A DNA stretch of 51,812 nt from NCBI GenBank assembly GCA_020848905.1, contig JADLHG010000060.1:1-51812 (forward strand), given 5' to 3'. This stretch comes from Deltaproteobacteria bacterium. GTDB lineage: Bacteria; Myxococcota_A; Polyangia; GCA-2747355; JADLHG01. Of this stretch, positions 1 through 8,853 are shown piece by piece. Numbering within the stretch: position 1 is the stretch's first letter; every line of letters starts with the position of its first letter. A program made the translations under genes and the position numbers. A model generated the notes under the pieces. It had not been told where the DNA came from. It made no database searches and saw only the letters and a program-made list of their open reading frames with translations.

Positions 1-160
1 CTGAAAGCATCTAAGCGGGAAGCCAGCCTCAAGATTAGCAATCCCTGGACCTTCGGGTCCCTGAAGGCCACTTGAAGACCACGAGATTGATAGGCCGGGT
101 GTGGAAGCGCAGCAATGCGTGGAGCTTACCGGTACTAATCGGCCGTGAGGCTTGACCATT
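1..160 (+). rRNA. rrl: 23S ribosomal RNA, 3' end (partial)
   Basis: The first ~160 bases match the conserved 3' end of bacterial 23S rRNA, including the stretch around GATAGGCCGGGTGTGGAAGC and the closing ACCGGTACTAATCGGCCGTG followed by AGGCTTGACC. The gene starts outside the window. The exact 3' end is estimated by comparison with the E. coli terminus. No tRNA is visible between it and the 5S gene. Confidence 0.96.
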
Positions 161-265
161 TTCTTTACCGTTCGCAGCCAACACGTGGGTGACGGGATGG
201 AGGTCAGTCCAGTGTCCAGTGATACCCGTTCTTGAACGGCGCTAGCAAGCAAATCGACATAAGTT

Positions 266-383
266 TCCGGCGACTATGGCGGAGGGGAAACACCCGATAC
301 CCATCCCGAACTCGGAAGTTAAGCCCTCCAGCGCCGATGGTACTGCACGGGCAACTGTGTGGGAGAGTAGGACGTCGCCGGGA
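266..383 (+). rRNA. rrf: 5S ribosomal RNA
   Basis: About 118 bases with typical 5S features: complementary ends (TCCGGCGAC at the 5' side, GTCGCCGGGA at the 3' side), the conserved core CCCATCCCGAACTCGGAAGT, and the 3' half GGGAGAGTAGGACGTCGCC. It lies ~105 bases downstream of the 23S end, the usual order in a bacterial rRNA operon. Ends are set by pairing of the terminal stem. Confidence 0.96.
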
Positions 384-388
384 TTTTT

Positions 389-428
389 GAGGGCCTCAGG
401 GTAACGCCTGAGGCCCTCTTTTTTTTTG
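389..428 (+). terminator. Intrinsic terminator of the rRNA operon
   Basis: A strong GC hairpin, GAGGGCCTCAGG-gtaacg-CCTGAGGCCCTC, is followed directly by a run of nine T residues. It starts five bases after the 5S 3' end, as expected for the terminator of the rrn transcript. Confidence 0.95.
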
Positions 429-871
429 TCCTTCACGCCGCCTGGGGGGGCCTTGGGTCTGGCGAAACCACGCGGCAGATCTTCCGGGAGCTCACGGAGG
501 ATCCAGCGCCCGTCCTCCGTTGCGCACGACGGATCCGCCGAACCAGGGATGGTCCGCGGCACCGCGGATCCTCCCTGCCGAACATTCCCCGACGAGACCC
601 TCCGGCGCCCATCGCAGGCCTCGCAGCGGCGCCGCACGGGATCCTCCTTTCCTCTGGGCGGACCGCTTTCTGGCTCTGTGAGGCGCCAGGCAAGTAGGGC
701 CACTCGACCCCAGCGGCGGTTGTGGAGCGGCCAGCCACGCGACCCGGCAACCTTGAAATCCGCGGAATGTTAGGCCGTTGGAGAATGTTGGGCCCAGCGC
801 CGCCGATGGCATGTAGCTTGCTGTATGTAGGGCCCAAGACGACGGAAAACCCCCTTTCAGGAGATCGGGCG
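429..871 (+). other. Gene-free stretch between rRNA terminator and next gene
   Basis: About 440 bases without a convincing gene. Open frames on both strands have no recognisable features and lack ribosome-binding sites. There are several GGATCC-containing inverted segments (for example around 525-575) and two similar short phrases, GGAATGTT and AGAATGTT, near 766-790. No tRNA or convincing promoter was found; the promoter of the downstream gene presumably lies near its 3' end. Confidence 0.5.
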
Positions 872-2134
872 ATGCATAGCGGGAAGTCCTCGAGGTTGGC
901 GGCACTGTTTCTCGGATTGCTCTTGGCGCTGCCGCAGGCGGCGATGGCCTCACCACGGCAGGCGCCGATGCAGCAGGCGGGCGGCGGTGGTCGCAACGCT
1001 GGGCGGTATGCGCAGCTCTCGCCGCAGATGGGGCGGTACCTGAACAACGGCCAGGTCCGCAACCACGCGGGCCTGCAGGGGCGCCTCGAGCTGAACGTGG
1101 TCGCGGGGGCGGGCAAGGGGGTGGCTGCGAACCAGCGCGTCGTGCAGGACAATGCGGGCCGCAAGTTCGTCTTCGAGCAGGCCGCGGACGGCAAGTGGGC
1201 CTACAAGGGCCGCGTGAGCGAGAAGACCGGAAAGGTCATCAAAGGCCGTGCCCCGAAGGCGGTCATCGCCGCGGGCGAGCACATGCTGAAGTCCAACTTC
1301 GCGACGCTTAGCGCGGCCCTGGAGGGTGGCGCGGTGAAGATCAGCGGGTCGAAGAAGGCGAAGCCTGCCGCGGTACAGGCGCAGCACCAGGTGGCGAGCG
1401 AGGTGCCGGCGGCTCAGGGCCAGCACGTCCAGGCGCCGCTCCAGACCCAGGGGAAGAAGGTCGTCCAGACGCCGAAGCAGACGCGGCGTACCCAGGGCCA
1501 GGTGCAGCAGGGTGCGCTCCAGGGTGGCCAGGGAGAGCTCGCCGAGATGGACCAGGCGCTCCAGCAGCAGGGCCCGGGTGGGCGCCAGCAGGGCCGTCAG
1601 CAGGGCCTGCAGCAGGGCCTCGAGCAGCAGGGCCTGCAGCAGGGTGCGGAGCAGCTCGGCGGCCTGACGCCGATGACCGAGGGCGCGAAGCGTCCGAGCT
1701 TCATCCGGAAGGTCCTGGGCAACCGCCTGGTGCTGGGCCTCGGGGCGTTTGGTATCGGTACCGTCGCTGGCAAGGGGATCATCGCCGGGCTTGGTACTGC
1801 GGCGGTGTTCCTGGGCGGGATCATCGCCCCGGTGCTCCCGACGATTGCGGTCGCCGGTGTGTTCTCCCTCGCGACGGGCGTCATCGTGAACAAGATCGTG
1901 AGCCGCCGGGCGGAGCAGCGTGAGCAGGCCCTCCTCGGGCAAATCGCGCAGCTCAATGTCACCAGCCAGCAGCGAATCATGCAGTCCCTCGTCGCGTCGG
2001 GCCTGCTGAAGCAAGAGGCGGTGGCGGCGATGAATGGACAGGGCCAGGGGAACGGCCAGGCGGCGCGTCAGGGTGGCCTCGGCCAGGGGCAGGGGAATAT
2101 GGACCAGCTCGTTCAGCAGCTCCAGGCCCAGTAG
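872..2134 (+). CDS. Secreted Gln-rich protein with hydrophobic C-terminal region
   Basis: This protein is not recognised as a known family member. The ATG at 872 is chosen because it follows TTCAGGAGA at good spacing and begins a clean signal peptide (positive n-region MHSGKSSR, hydrophobic core LAALFLGLLLALP, likely cleavage after AMA near residue 26). The mature N-terminal half is charged with a Gly/Gln character. Residues ~230-262 are tandem QQG-type repeats (QQGLQQGLEQQGLQQG). Residues ~286-344 form a long Gly/Ala/Ile-rich hydrophobic stretch long enough for two membrane passes, followed by a basic segment and a second Gln/Gly-rich tail. It is monocistronic, just downstream of the rRNA operon. 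It could be an envelope or surface protein; function is unknown. Confidence 0.75.
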   Translation: MHSGKSSRLAALFLGLLLALPQAAMASPRQAPMQQAGGGGRNAGRYAQLSPQMGRYLNNGQVRNHAGLQGRLELNVVAGAGKGVAANQRVVQDNAGRKFVFEQAADGKWAYKGRVSEKTGKVIKGRAPKAVIAAGEHMLKSNFATLSAALEGGAVKISGSKKAKPAAVQAQHQVASEVPAAQGQHVQAPLQTQGKKVVQTPKQTRRTQGQVQQGALQGGQGELAEMDQALQQQGPGGRQQGRQQGLQQGLEQQGLQQGAEQLGGLTPMTEGAKRPSFIRKVLGNRLVLGLGAFGIGTVAGKGIIAGLGTAAVFLGGIIAPVLPTIAVAGVFSLATGVIVNKIVSRRAEQREQALLGQIAQLNVTSQQRIMQSLVASGLLKQEAVAAMNGQGQGNGQAARQGGLGQGQGNMDQLVQQLQAQ

Positions 2135-2280
2135 CCGCAAGCCTCAAGCCGTCGCTCCGTAGTCTCGACGACCCCCCCGCCTGACCTAACCGTCCGACGC
2201 CTCCCCCCAAGACGAATCCTCAGGCGCCGTCGCAAGGCCTGCAGCCGCCCGCCTCGAACCGGCCGCGTGCGCGCGCGTCG

Positions 2281-2739
2281 CTACCCGAGCTGAAAGTGCT
2301 CGCGGAGGAAGCTCGTCACGTCGGAGGGCGTGTCACCGGAGATCTCGAAGCCGGCGGCCGAGAGGGTGGCCGAGCGCTGGTACCACCGGCAGGAACCCTT
2401 GACGAGCAGGTTGACGTAGTTCTCCTCGCGGCGCGCGTACGCCCCCAGCTCGTTCGGCACGTCGCTGGCGCGGAACGCGAGCTTCAGGATGTACCTTTCC
2501 CCCGGGTGCAGGAGGTTGTCGGCCATGATCTGCTGGCCTTCGAAGCGAAGGCCCAGGCCGCCGTCGGATACGTCCTTCACCACGCCGATCACGCTGAAGA
2601 CCGTGTAGACCTCAGCGAGTTCCTCGAGGCGTTCGAGCGCCTGCTCGTACGGAAGGTTCCGGCGATCGCGGTACACCGTGGCCAGTTCGAGGTTGCGAGG
2701 ATTCGTGCGCGGCGTCTGCCGATTCGCCGTTCCGCTCAT
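2281..2739 (-). CDS. PilZ-like domain protein (tentative)
   Basis: A 152-residue soluble protein without signal peptide or membrane segment. An Arg-rich segment (YRDRR) is followed by DVSDGGLGLRF, which resembles the RxxxR / DxSxxG c-di-GMP-binding pattern of PilZ domains, and then beta-rich sequence (PGERYILKLAF, LVKGSCRWYQRS, SAAGFEISG) fitting a PilZ beta-barrel. The family call rests on this motif resemblance. The ATG at 2739 is used because upstream in-frame sequence is low-complexity and Arg/Pro-rich; the ribosome-binding site is weak, so the start is uncertain. It is transcribed divergently from the lipoprotein gene at 2920 and converges with the gene ending at 2134. If correct, it would link c-di-GMP to an unknown output. 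Confidence 0.6.
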   Translation of the reverse strand: MSGTANRQTPRTNPRNLELATVYRDRRNLPYEQALERLEELAEVYTVFSVIGVVKDVSDGGLGLRFEGQQIMADNLLHPGERYILKLAFRASDVPNELGAYARREENYVNLLVKGSCRWYQRSATLSAAGFEISGDTPSDVTSFLREHFQLG

Positions 2740-2919
2740 AGGGCACCATTCATGACCGGCCTCCCGCTCCACCGCGGCGGCTTCGGGGCGGCGTAGGGTC
2801 GCGCGCCCACGCGCTACTGCCCCGCAGGATAACACAGTTGTAGCTCCGTCCCCCTTTCGGGAGCGGGAGTTCCCGGGCGTGAAGCGATCGCCCGCCGACG
2901 CCCGTCCCGTTCTCGAGGC

Positions 2920-4854
2920 GTGGTACACTGGCGCGGCTTGGCGCAAGAGGCGAAAGACCGCATACGCGCGCGGCGCGGGGGACGCACCTGGCGAGTGGGC
3001 TTGGCAGGCCTGGCCGTCGCTGTTGCCGTAGGCGGATGCGTCGAAGCCCCTCTCGGTCGGGACGCCGGCCCGGCGGACCACCGGGTCGATCGGCCGCAGC
3101 TCGAGGCGACCCCGGACCTCTTCGCGCGCGACGTCGCGCCCTCCCAGACGGACCGCTGCGGTGGCGGATCACTCGTCGTGCCCCCGCCCGGCGGGGAGCT
3201 GGTTCTGCAGGGCACCACGGCGCAGGCCAGCAATGAATACGGGCGAGCCATCCGCTGCGGACGCCCCGAACCGCTCGCCGGCCCGCAGCGCTACTACCGG
3301 CTGTCGGCCACCGCAGGCAGATCCTACCGGCTGGAGCTTCGTCCGTCGTTTGCGGCAGTCCTGTACCTCTTCTCCGCCTGCTCGCCCGACATCATCAACG
3401 CGGATTGCGCGTCTCGTGGTAGCTCGGGGGGATCCACAGGCACCATTCCCGCGGGCGAGACGCAGGCGCTGGTGTTCACGCCGCTGGCGACGGGCGTGTA
3501 TCACCTGGCGGTGGATGGCGCGTCCGGCGCCGATCACGGGTCCTATTCCCTGTCGGTCCGCGAGTTCGCGGCGCCGGCCCACGCCGCCTGCGTTTCGCCG
3601 CAGCAACTCGCACTCTCGGCTGGGAAGGCGAGCGTTTCCGGCTCGACGCTGGGTGCACCGAACGAATTCGGGCAGGCCATCGGCTGCAACCTGGGGCTCA
3701 GCTTCGATGGTCCCCAGGTCTACTACTCGGTTTCCCTCAGCGAGAAGACCTGGTATCGGCTCCGGCTCGAGCCGGACTTCCGAGCGAGTCTTTACGTGGT
3801 GAACGCGGCGGCGTCCTGTCGGCCCGCCAATCTGGACCAGGATTGTGGTGGGTTGACCGGGACAGTCCTCGCAGAGGTGCCGCCGGGGGGGAGCGGAGCC
3901 ACGGCGTTTTCGCCGCCCGCATCCGGTTCGTACCTCCTGGTCGTGGACAGCGTGGATCCCGCTGCGGCGGGTCGCTTCACGCTGACCGTCGAGTCCTTCG
4001 TTCCCCCGGAGAACATGGTGTGCAGCCAGGCCGCTTCCCTCACCGCGCCGGCCGGACCCCTCGTTGTCTCCGGGGACACCCGGGGCCTGCTGAACGATCT
4101 CGGCGCGCTGATGAGCTGCGCGGGTGGACCGCGGTTGCTCGGAGGGCAGGCCTACTATTCGGTGCCGCTCGTGGCGAAGCGAGCGTACCAGTTCATCCTG
4201 CGTCCCACGTTCAACGCCGCGCTCGCGGTCGGTGCGGGGTGCGCGTCGTTGCCTGCGGACTGCGGGACGGGAGGCCTCAGCGGAGGTGCGGTCGTCGTGG
4301 GACCAGGGCAGGCGGGATCTACGGTCTTCTCCCCGCCGGCCTCGGGCACGTACGTGTTCTCGGTGGAAGGACGCGCCCCCGAGGACGCGGGGACCTTCGA
4401 GGTGGAGCTCAGGGAGCTGACCGGGCCGAGAAACGGGACGTGCGTGCAGCCGGCGACGCTGGCGGCGCGCGTGGGAAAGGAACTCGTGGAGGCGGGGGAC
4501 ACCGGGCCGCTCACCAACGATCTATCCGGCATCACCTGCGGAAGCGGCAAGGCGGCCTGGTCGGGCGGGCAGGCCTACTATCGCGTCACCGTGCCTGCCG
4601 GCCGGTCCGTGCAGCTTGCGCTCCAGCCGGAGAGCGGCTTTGACGCGGCGCTGTACGCCTTCCCGGCGGCCACGAGCTGTTCGACGGACGCCGTTAACGC
4701 CGCCTGCGCGGGAATGTGGTCGGATCGCGTCGGGCCGGGAGTCGCCGAGTCGTTGACCCTCGGCGCGCCGACCTCGACGGACTATCTGGTGGTGGTGGAC
4801 TCCTGGTCGGCGTCGGACCTGGGGACGTACACCCTCAGAGTGTCGCTTCCGTAG
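2920..4854 (+). CDS. Lipoprotein with four pre-peptidase-C-like repeats
   Basis: The N-terminus carries a basic stretch (RIRARRGGR) then a hydrophobic core ending in AVAVGGC, a lipobox with Cys at ~40, so the protein is predicted to be a lipoprotein. The remainder is four ~130-residue repeats. Each opens with a phrase like NEYGRAIRC or NDLGALMSC, has a YY motif (QRYYRL, QVYYSV, QAYYSV, QAYYRV), and ends with a GxYxLxVD-type strand (GVYHLAVDG, GSYLLVVDS, GTYVFSVEG, DYLVVVDS). This is the layout of bacterial pre-peptidase C-terminal (PPC)-type beta-sandwiches found in secreted deltaproteobacterial proteins. No protease domain is present. The GTG at 2920 may be too far upstream: TGGTACACT at 2921-2929 looks like an extended -10. 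The 3' end overlaps the convergent pncA-NUDIX gene by 20 bases. Confidence 0.75.
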   Translation: MVHWRGLAQEAKDRIRARRGGRTWRVGLAGLAVAVAVGGCVEAPLGRDAGPADHRVDRPQLEATPDLFARDVAPSQTDRCGGGSLVVPPPGGELVLQGTTAQASNEYGRAIRCGRPEPLAGPQRYYRLSATAGRSYRLELRPSFAAVLYLFSACSPDIINADCASRGSSGGSTGTIPAGETQALVFTPLATGVYHLAVDGASGADHGSYSLSVREFAAPAHAACVSPQQLALSAGKASVSGSTLGAPNEFGQAIGCNLGLSFDGPQVYYSVSLSEKTWYRLRLEPDFRASLYVVNAAASCRPANLDQDCGGLTGTVLAEVPPGGSGATAFSPPASGSYLLVVDSVDPAAAGRFTLTVESFVPPENMVCSQAASLTAPAGPLVVSGDTRGLLNDLGALMSCAGGPRLLGGQAYYSVPLVAKRAYQFILRPTFNAALAVGAGCASLPADCGTGGLSGGAVVVGPGQAGSTVFSPPASGTYVFSVEGRAPEDAGTFEVELRELTGPRNGTCVQPATLAARVGKELVEAGDTGPLTNDLSGITCGSGKAAWSGGQAYYRVTVPAGRSVQLALQPESGFDAALYAFPAATSCSTDAVNAACAGMWSDRVGPGVAESLTLGAPTSTDYLVVVDSWSASDLGTYTLRVSLP

Positions 4855-5989
4855 CGAGCCGGTGGGCGAAGTACAGCCCCGCGTAGACCTTGGTATCGAC
4901 GAGCAACCCGCGCCGCTGCTGCGTGAGCAGCCAACCGTGGACCTCCGCGAGGGGCACCTCGTGCACGACGATCGACTCGCTGGCGTCTCCGCCACCGGGG
5001 GCGACGCGCCGCAGGTTGGTCGCGCCGTACACCGCGACGACCTCCGTCGAAAGGCCCGCGGAGGGGGGGCCGGCCGTCAGCATGACCAGGCTTTCCGCAC
5101 GATACCCCGTCTCCTCCACGAGCTCACGCTGTGCGGCGCTCTCGAGCGCCTCGTGGCGGTGCGTGACGTGGTCGCCCGCTATGCCGGCAGGAAGCTCGAT
5201 GACGCGCGCACCGACCGGGGGCCGGAACTGCTCGACGAAGAGCATCCGGTCGTTCTCCGTCAGCGCCACCACCAGAACGATGCCAGTGCAGTTCGTTCGC
5301 TCGACGTGCTCCCATCCGTTGCTGGAGCGGACGAGCCTCAGGTGCTTTCCTTCGACGAGCGTTTGGCGGTCGTCGGTGGCCACAGCGCTGCTATGCACGA
5401 TGTGCACCCCGGCGCTGCGGAGCTCTTCGAGGGCGCGTTCGCCGTCGCCCGGTCGCAGATCCACCGCTCTGCAGCCATCGGAGACCAGGGAGACCTCGAA
5501 GCCCAACCGGCGCGCATCAAGCGCCGTGAACTTCACGCAGTAGTCGGTGGCGAGCCCCATCACGAAGAGGTGCGTGACCCCTCGCCCGCGAAGGTAGGAT
5601 TCCAGCCCCGTCGCGTGGCGCTGCCCGTTGTCGAAGAAGCCGCTGTAGCTGTCCACGGCCGCGTCAGTGCCTTTCTTCACCACCCCCTGAACTCGCTGCA
5701 GCTGGAGCTCCGCCGCGAAGTCGGCGCCGTGGGTGTCGGCGATGCAGTGCGCGGGCCAAAGGACCTGGGAGGTGCCGTCGAGGTCGATGACCTCGCCCGG
5801 GGACCGGCCCGGATGATTCGGCGCGAAGCTTCCATGCTCGGCAGGGTGCCAGTCCTGCGTGGCCACCGCGACGTCGAAGCGGGACAGCAGCGCGTTGGCC
5901 ACGGCCACGACCTCGTCCCCTCGAGGTACTGCGAGCGCCCCCCCGGGGAGGAAGTCGTTCTGAAGGTCTACAAGGAGGAGGGCTTTCAT
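4835..5989 (-). CDS. pncA: Nicotinamidase (PncA)-NUDIX hydrolase fusion
   Basis: A two-domain protein of ~384 residues. Residues 1-~205 are a nicotinamidase: [10 protein letters not shown] with catalytic Asp8, metal ligands in TQDWHP (Asp46, His48), Lys105/106 in VVKKGTD, and the Cys nucleophile ~151 in [13 protein letters not shown]. This domain converts nicotinamide to nicotinate. Residues ~210-384 are a NUDIX domain with the core [12 protein letters not shown]; the glycine that usually opens the box is shifted by two residues (GDHVTHRHE). Its surroundings ([17 protein letters not shown]) resemble ADP-ribose pyrophosphatases. The start overlaps the prs stop as ATGA (5986-5989), so translation is probably coupled. 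Both halves are in one uninterrupted frame with intact motifs, so this is a genuine fusion. The NUDIX substrate is inferred, not shown. Confidence 0.92.
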   Translation of the reverse strand: MKALLLVDLQNDFLPGGALAVPRGDEVVAVANALLSRFDVAVATQDWHPAEHGSFAPNHPGRSPGEVIDLDGTSQVLWPAHCIADTHGADFAAELQLQRVQGVVKKGTDAAVDSYSGFFDNGQRHATGLESYLRGRGVTHLFVMGLATDYCVKFTALDARRLGFEVSLVSDGCRAVDLRPGDGERALEELRSAGVHIVHSSAVATDDRQTLVEGKHLRLVRSSNGWEHVERTNCTGIVLVVALTENDRMLFVEQFRPPVGARVIELPAGIAGDHVTHRHEALESAAQRELVEETGYRAESLVMLTAGPPSAGLSTEVVAVYGATNLRRVAPGGGDASESIVVHEVPLAEVHGWLLTQQRRGLLVDTKVYAGLYFAHRLATEATL

Positions 5990-6927
5990 GAGGCCTCCGG
6001 AAGGGGCTGTGGGCGTAAGGCGCGCGCGAGGAGCGGGACGACCGACTCTACGGCGAGCTCGGGGCTTTGGAGTTCGAGCGCCCGAGGGTGACTGTCCGTG
6101 CAGACGATCGATTGAAACAGGCCAGAGCGGCAGAGGCGGGGCAACGCGTCGCCGCAGAATAGCCCGTGCGTCGTCACGACTGCGATGCTGGTGGCGCCCG
6201 CGGCGCGATAGGCCTCGGCTGCTCCGACGAGCGTGCCTCCGCTGCGGATCATGTCGTCGTAGATCACCACCCGACGCCCCTGCAGGTTCGCGCTGGCGGC
6301 AATGACCTCGGTGGACCCGTCGTCGTGGCGCCTCTTGAAGACGAAGGAGGCAGCCACGCCGATCTCGTTGGCCAGCCGCTGAACCCACTTGGCTCTTCCC
6401 GCGTCCGTACAGGCGAGCACGAAGTTGTCTCCTCCGAGGCGTTTCACCGCGCCGCTGACCACCGGCATCGCGTGCAGGTGGGTGGCGACGAGTCCTCCCT
6501 CGAAGTAGTAGGGGAGCCCCTCGGAGTGAAGGTCGAGTAGGAGCGCCCGATTCCCTTCCGGCGCGGAGGGGATGGCGCTGAGGAGCCGGGCTCGCGTCTT
6601 AGCCGTCACGATCTCGCCCGGGTGGACGGCGCGCTCCATGGTGGAGCATCCGAAGTACGGGATGACCAACGTGAGGCGTCGTGCACCGTCCGTGACGACG
6701 CCGGACGCGAGGTCGAACAATTCGAGCGTGTCGGCGTCGGAGATCGTTCCTCCGAGGATGGCCACGTTCCTGCCTGCCGGCGGAGTGATGAGGCGGAGGT
6801 AACGTTCATCGTCCGGGAAACGCCTTCGCTCCATCGCGCCCTCCTCGAAACCCGGAAGGGCGCAGAGGGCGCGGAGCATGTAGCCGTACGATTCCGTGGC
6901 GTAGACCAGTGTCGTCGAGGTCGTCAT
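5986..6927 (-). CDS. prs: Ribose-phosphate pyrophosphokinase (PRPP synthetase), salvage type
   Basis: A 313-residue member of the PRPP synthetase family, making PRPP from ribose 5-phosphate and ATP. Family signatures are [13 protein letters not shown] (like RFPDGE), [12 protein letters not shown] with [22 protein letters not shown] (like DLHADQ), and the PRPP loop [14 protein letters not shown]. Several positions differ from housekeeping Prs, consistent with the divergent group found in NAD-salvage operons. It sits between pncB and pncA with ATGA overlaps at both ends (6924-6927 and 5986-5989). This placement suggests it feeds PRPP to the nicotinate phosphoribosyltransferase upstream. The ATG at 6927 is chosen from the overlap and because the encoded [11 protein letters not shown] is the expected N-terminal strand. 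Confidence 0.9.
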   Translation of the reverse strand: MTTSTTLVYATESYGYMLRALCALPGFEEGAMERRRFPDDERYLRLITPPAGRNVAILGGTISDADTLELFDLASGVVTDGARRLTLVIPYFGCSTMERAVHPGEIVTAKTRARLLSAIPSAPEGNRALLLDLHSEGLPYYFEGGLVATHLHAMPVVSGAVKRLGGDNFVLACTDAGRAKWVQRLANEIGVAASFVFKRRHDDGSTEVIAASANLQGRRVVIYDDMIRSGGTLVGAAEAYRAAGATSIAVVTTHGLFCGDALPRLCRSGLFQSIVCTDSHPRALELQSPELAVESVVPLLARALRPQPLPEAS

Positions 6928-8396
6928 GCGGCTGCTCCGCGCGCGCGGCGGATGAGGCTGAGCTTCAGGTCGTAGAGCCCGCGCTCGAGACCGGTGGGGT
7001 AGGTCTGGGGGTTGAGGAAACGCTTGCACGCCGCGGGCAAGCGGCCCAGCTCTTCCTGCGCCTTCTTTCGCGCCTCGGAGGGCTGCGGCGCGGCATACAC
7101 CGGCACTCCATCGCGGAAGATCGGGACGAGCAAGTCACGGTGGGGTAGTTGTGTCGGAAACCGGCGCTCCAGCGTCGTGTCGTGCGCATCGACGAGGACC
7201 CAGTCACCGTCGGGTGCCGCGCCCAGGTCGTAGATCACGTCCCCCACGAACTGCCCGTCGCGTTCGTATCGGCGTACTTGCTGAATACCGGGAGTGGAGA
7301 CCTTGATCGGCTGCTCCGACAGCTTGATGCGATGCTCCCAGGGGCCGCCGGCGCTCCGCAGGGCGGCGAGCTTGTAGACGCCGCCGAGGGCGGGCTGGTC
7401 GTACGCCGTGACGAGCTTGGTGCCGACGCCCCACACGTCGATCCGCGCTCCCTGGTCCTTGAGGCTGGCGATAATCTGCTCGTCGAGGTCGTTGCTCGCG
7501 ACGATTGCGGCATCGTGAAATCCGGCGGCGTCGAGGATTTCGCGGGCCGCGGTGCTGAGCGCTGCGAGATCGCCCGAGTCGAGACGTATGCCGAGGAGAC
7601 GGTGGCCGCCCTCGCGTAACGTGCGACCAATCTCCACCGCGTGACGCACCCCCTCCAGTGTGTCGTAGGTATCGACGAGGAAGACGCAGTTGTTGGGCAT
7701 GGCCTCGGCGTATGCCCGGAACGCCTCCCGCTCCTCGTCGAAACACATGACCCAGCTGTGGGCGTGCGTGCCTCGCACCGGGATGCCGAAGCGCTTCCCG
7801 GCGAGCACGTTGGAGGTCGCCGTGCACCCGCCGATGTACGCGGCCCGGCTTGCCGAAAGGCCGCCGTCGACGCCTTGGGCGCGACGGAGGCCGAACTCGA
7901 GCACGGGCTCCCCTCGGGCGGCCAGGCAGACCCGGGCGGCCTTGGTCGCGATGAGGGTCTGGAAGTTGACGAGGTTGAGCAGCGCGGTCTCGAGAAGCTG
8001 GCACTCGACGATTGGACCTTGCACGCGGATCAGCGGCTCGTTCGGGAATACGACGGTGCCCTCGGGCGTGGCGTCGAGCTGGCCCGTGAAGCGCAGGTCG
8101 CCGAGGTAAGCGAGGAAGTCGTCGCCGAAGAGCGGCCGCCCGTCGCCGCCGGGGAGCGTGGCGAGGTAGGCCAGATCTTCCGGGACGAAGCGGAAGTCCT
8201 CGACGTGGCGAATGACGTCTGCCAGTCCGCACGCAATCGTGAAGCCTCCCCGAAACGGATGCTGGCGAAAGAAGAGATGGAAGACGGCCTCGCGGTTGGC
8301 GGTGCCCGTCCGCCAAGAGCCGTAGGCCATGGTGAGCTGATAGAGGTCGGTAAGCAGCGCCAGCGACGGTCGGTCGACCGCTCCGGGAGCGGACAT
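6924..8396 (-). CDS. pncB: Nicotinate phosphoribosyltransferase
   Basis: A 490-residue enzyme that forms nicotinate mononucleotide from nicotinate and PRPP, the entry step of the Preiss-Handler route. The N-terminal [15 protein letters not shown] motif, the central [12 protein letters not shown] and [14 protein letters not shown] (catalytic His region), [22 protein letters not shown] and [14 protein letters not shown] are characteristic of the family. AAGGAG precedes the ATG at 8396 at normal spacing. The next gene upstream (lipoprotein) ends only 34 bases away, so cotranscription is likely. The downstream prs overlaps by four bases. PncA, PncB and Prs together make a complete nicotinamide-to-NaMN route. 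Confidence 0.95.
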   Translation of the reverse strand: MSAPGAVDRPSLALLTDLYQLTMAYGSWRTGTANREAVFHLFFRQHPFRGGFTIACGLADVIRHVEDFRFVPEDLAYLATLPGGDGRPLFGDDFLAYLGDLRFTGQLDATPEGTVVFPNEPLIRVQGPIVECQLLETALLNLVNFQTLIATKAARVCLAARGEPVLEFGLRRAQGVDGGLSASRAAYIGGCTATSNVLAGKRFGIPVRGTHAHSWVMCFDEEREAFRAYAEAMPNNCVFLVDTYDTLEGVRHAVEIGRTLREGGHRLLGIRLDSGDLAALSTAAREILDAAGFHDAAIVASNDLDEQIIASLKDQGARIDVWGVGTKLVTAYDQPALGGVYKLAALRSAGGPWEHRIKLSEQPIKVSTPGIQQVRRYERDGQFVGDVIYDLGAAPDGDWVLVDAHDTTLERRFPTQLPHRDLLVPIFRDGVPVYAAPQPSEARKKAQEELGRLPAACKRFLNPQTYPTGLERGLYDLKLSLIRRARGAAA

Positions 8397-8430
8397 CGAG
8401 AGGCTCCTTGGTCGGGACAGGGGCAGTAGG

Positions 8431-8853
8431 CTACTGCCCGCGTAGGTCCTTTGCAACCGGGCCGTCGCCCGAGGCGCGCAGCTCGGGAGACGCGTCCCGC
8501 GCCGCGTCGAGGGGAAACGCGTCGACGCGCCCTGCATCCCGGTTCGAGGTGTCGCGCAATCGCAGATCGGCAGGCGCCTCGCGGTCGGAGGTGGCGTCGG
8601 TGGGCCGGAGGTCGAGTCGTCCGTCGCGGCGGGCAGCGTCGTTTGGCGACGTGCCGTCAGACCGGGGCGACGCATCGTGAAGGCCGGCGTCGCGGACCGC
8701 GTCCGGGTGTACGCAGATGCCCCGGTGTCCACCACGCGCCGTGCACCGCAGGGCGCTCTGGCAGTCGGCGTTGGAGTAGCAGAAGTCGCCTAGCCCCGAG
8801 GAGCAGCCGCTCGTCAGGAGCGCCCAGCCGCAGAGGAGTAGCAGGCGGTTCAT
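8431..8853 (-). CDS. Small Asp/Arg-rich lipoprotein
   Basis: A 140-residue predicted lipoprotein: hydrophobic signal MNRLLLLCGWALLTSGC with a clear lipobox and Cys at ~17. A short Cys-containing segment follows (GDFCYSNADCQSALRCTARGG, then ICVHPDA), resembling the disulphide-rich modules common in myxobacterial lipoproteins. The rest is a low-complexity, Asp/Arg/Ala-rich tail (DAGLHDASPRSD and similar phrases) that probably acts as a flexible spacer. Its start overlaps the TonB receptor stop as ATGA (8850-8853), so it is translationally coupled to the receptor. It may be an accessory surface lipoprotein of that receptor; this is inferred from position only. Confidence 0.8.
   Translation of the reverse strand: MNRLLLLCGWALLTSGCSSGLGDFCYSNADCQSALRCTARGGHRGICVHPDAVRDAGLHDASPRSDGTSPNDAARRDGRLDLRPTDATSDREAPADLRLRDTSNRDAGRVDAFPLDAARDASPELRASGDGPVAKDLRGQ

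Noticed and set aside
160-265. tRNA gene in the 23S-5S spacer
   Set aside because: No cloverleaf or TTCGA-type T-arm could be found.
1560-1660. CRISPR-like or intergenic tandem repeat
   Set aside because: The CAGCAGGGC-type repeats are in frame and encode QQG units of the Gln-rich protein, with no unique spacers.
950-2140. Long minus-strand open frame of ~396 codons
   Set aside because: Antisense to the Gln-rich protein gene, with Leu/Arg-rich composition typical of high-GC shadow frames, no ribosome-binding site and no recognisable domain.
7204-8316. Arg/Pro-rich open frame on the minus strand over pncB
   Set aside because: It is an alternative frame of pncB itself and has no independent start signals.
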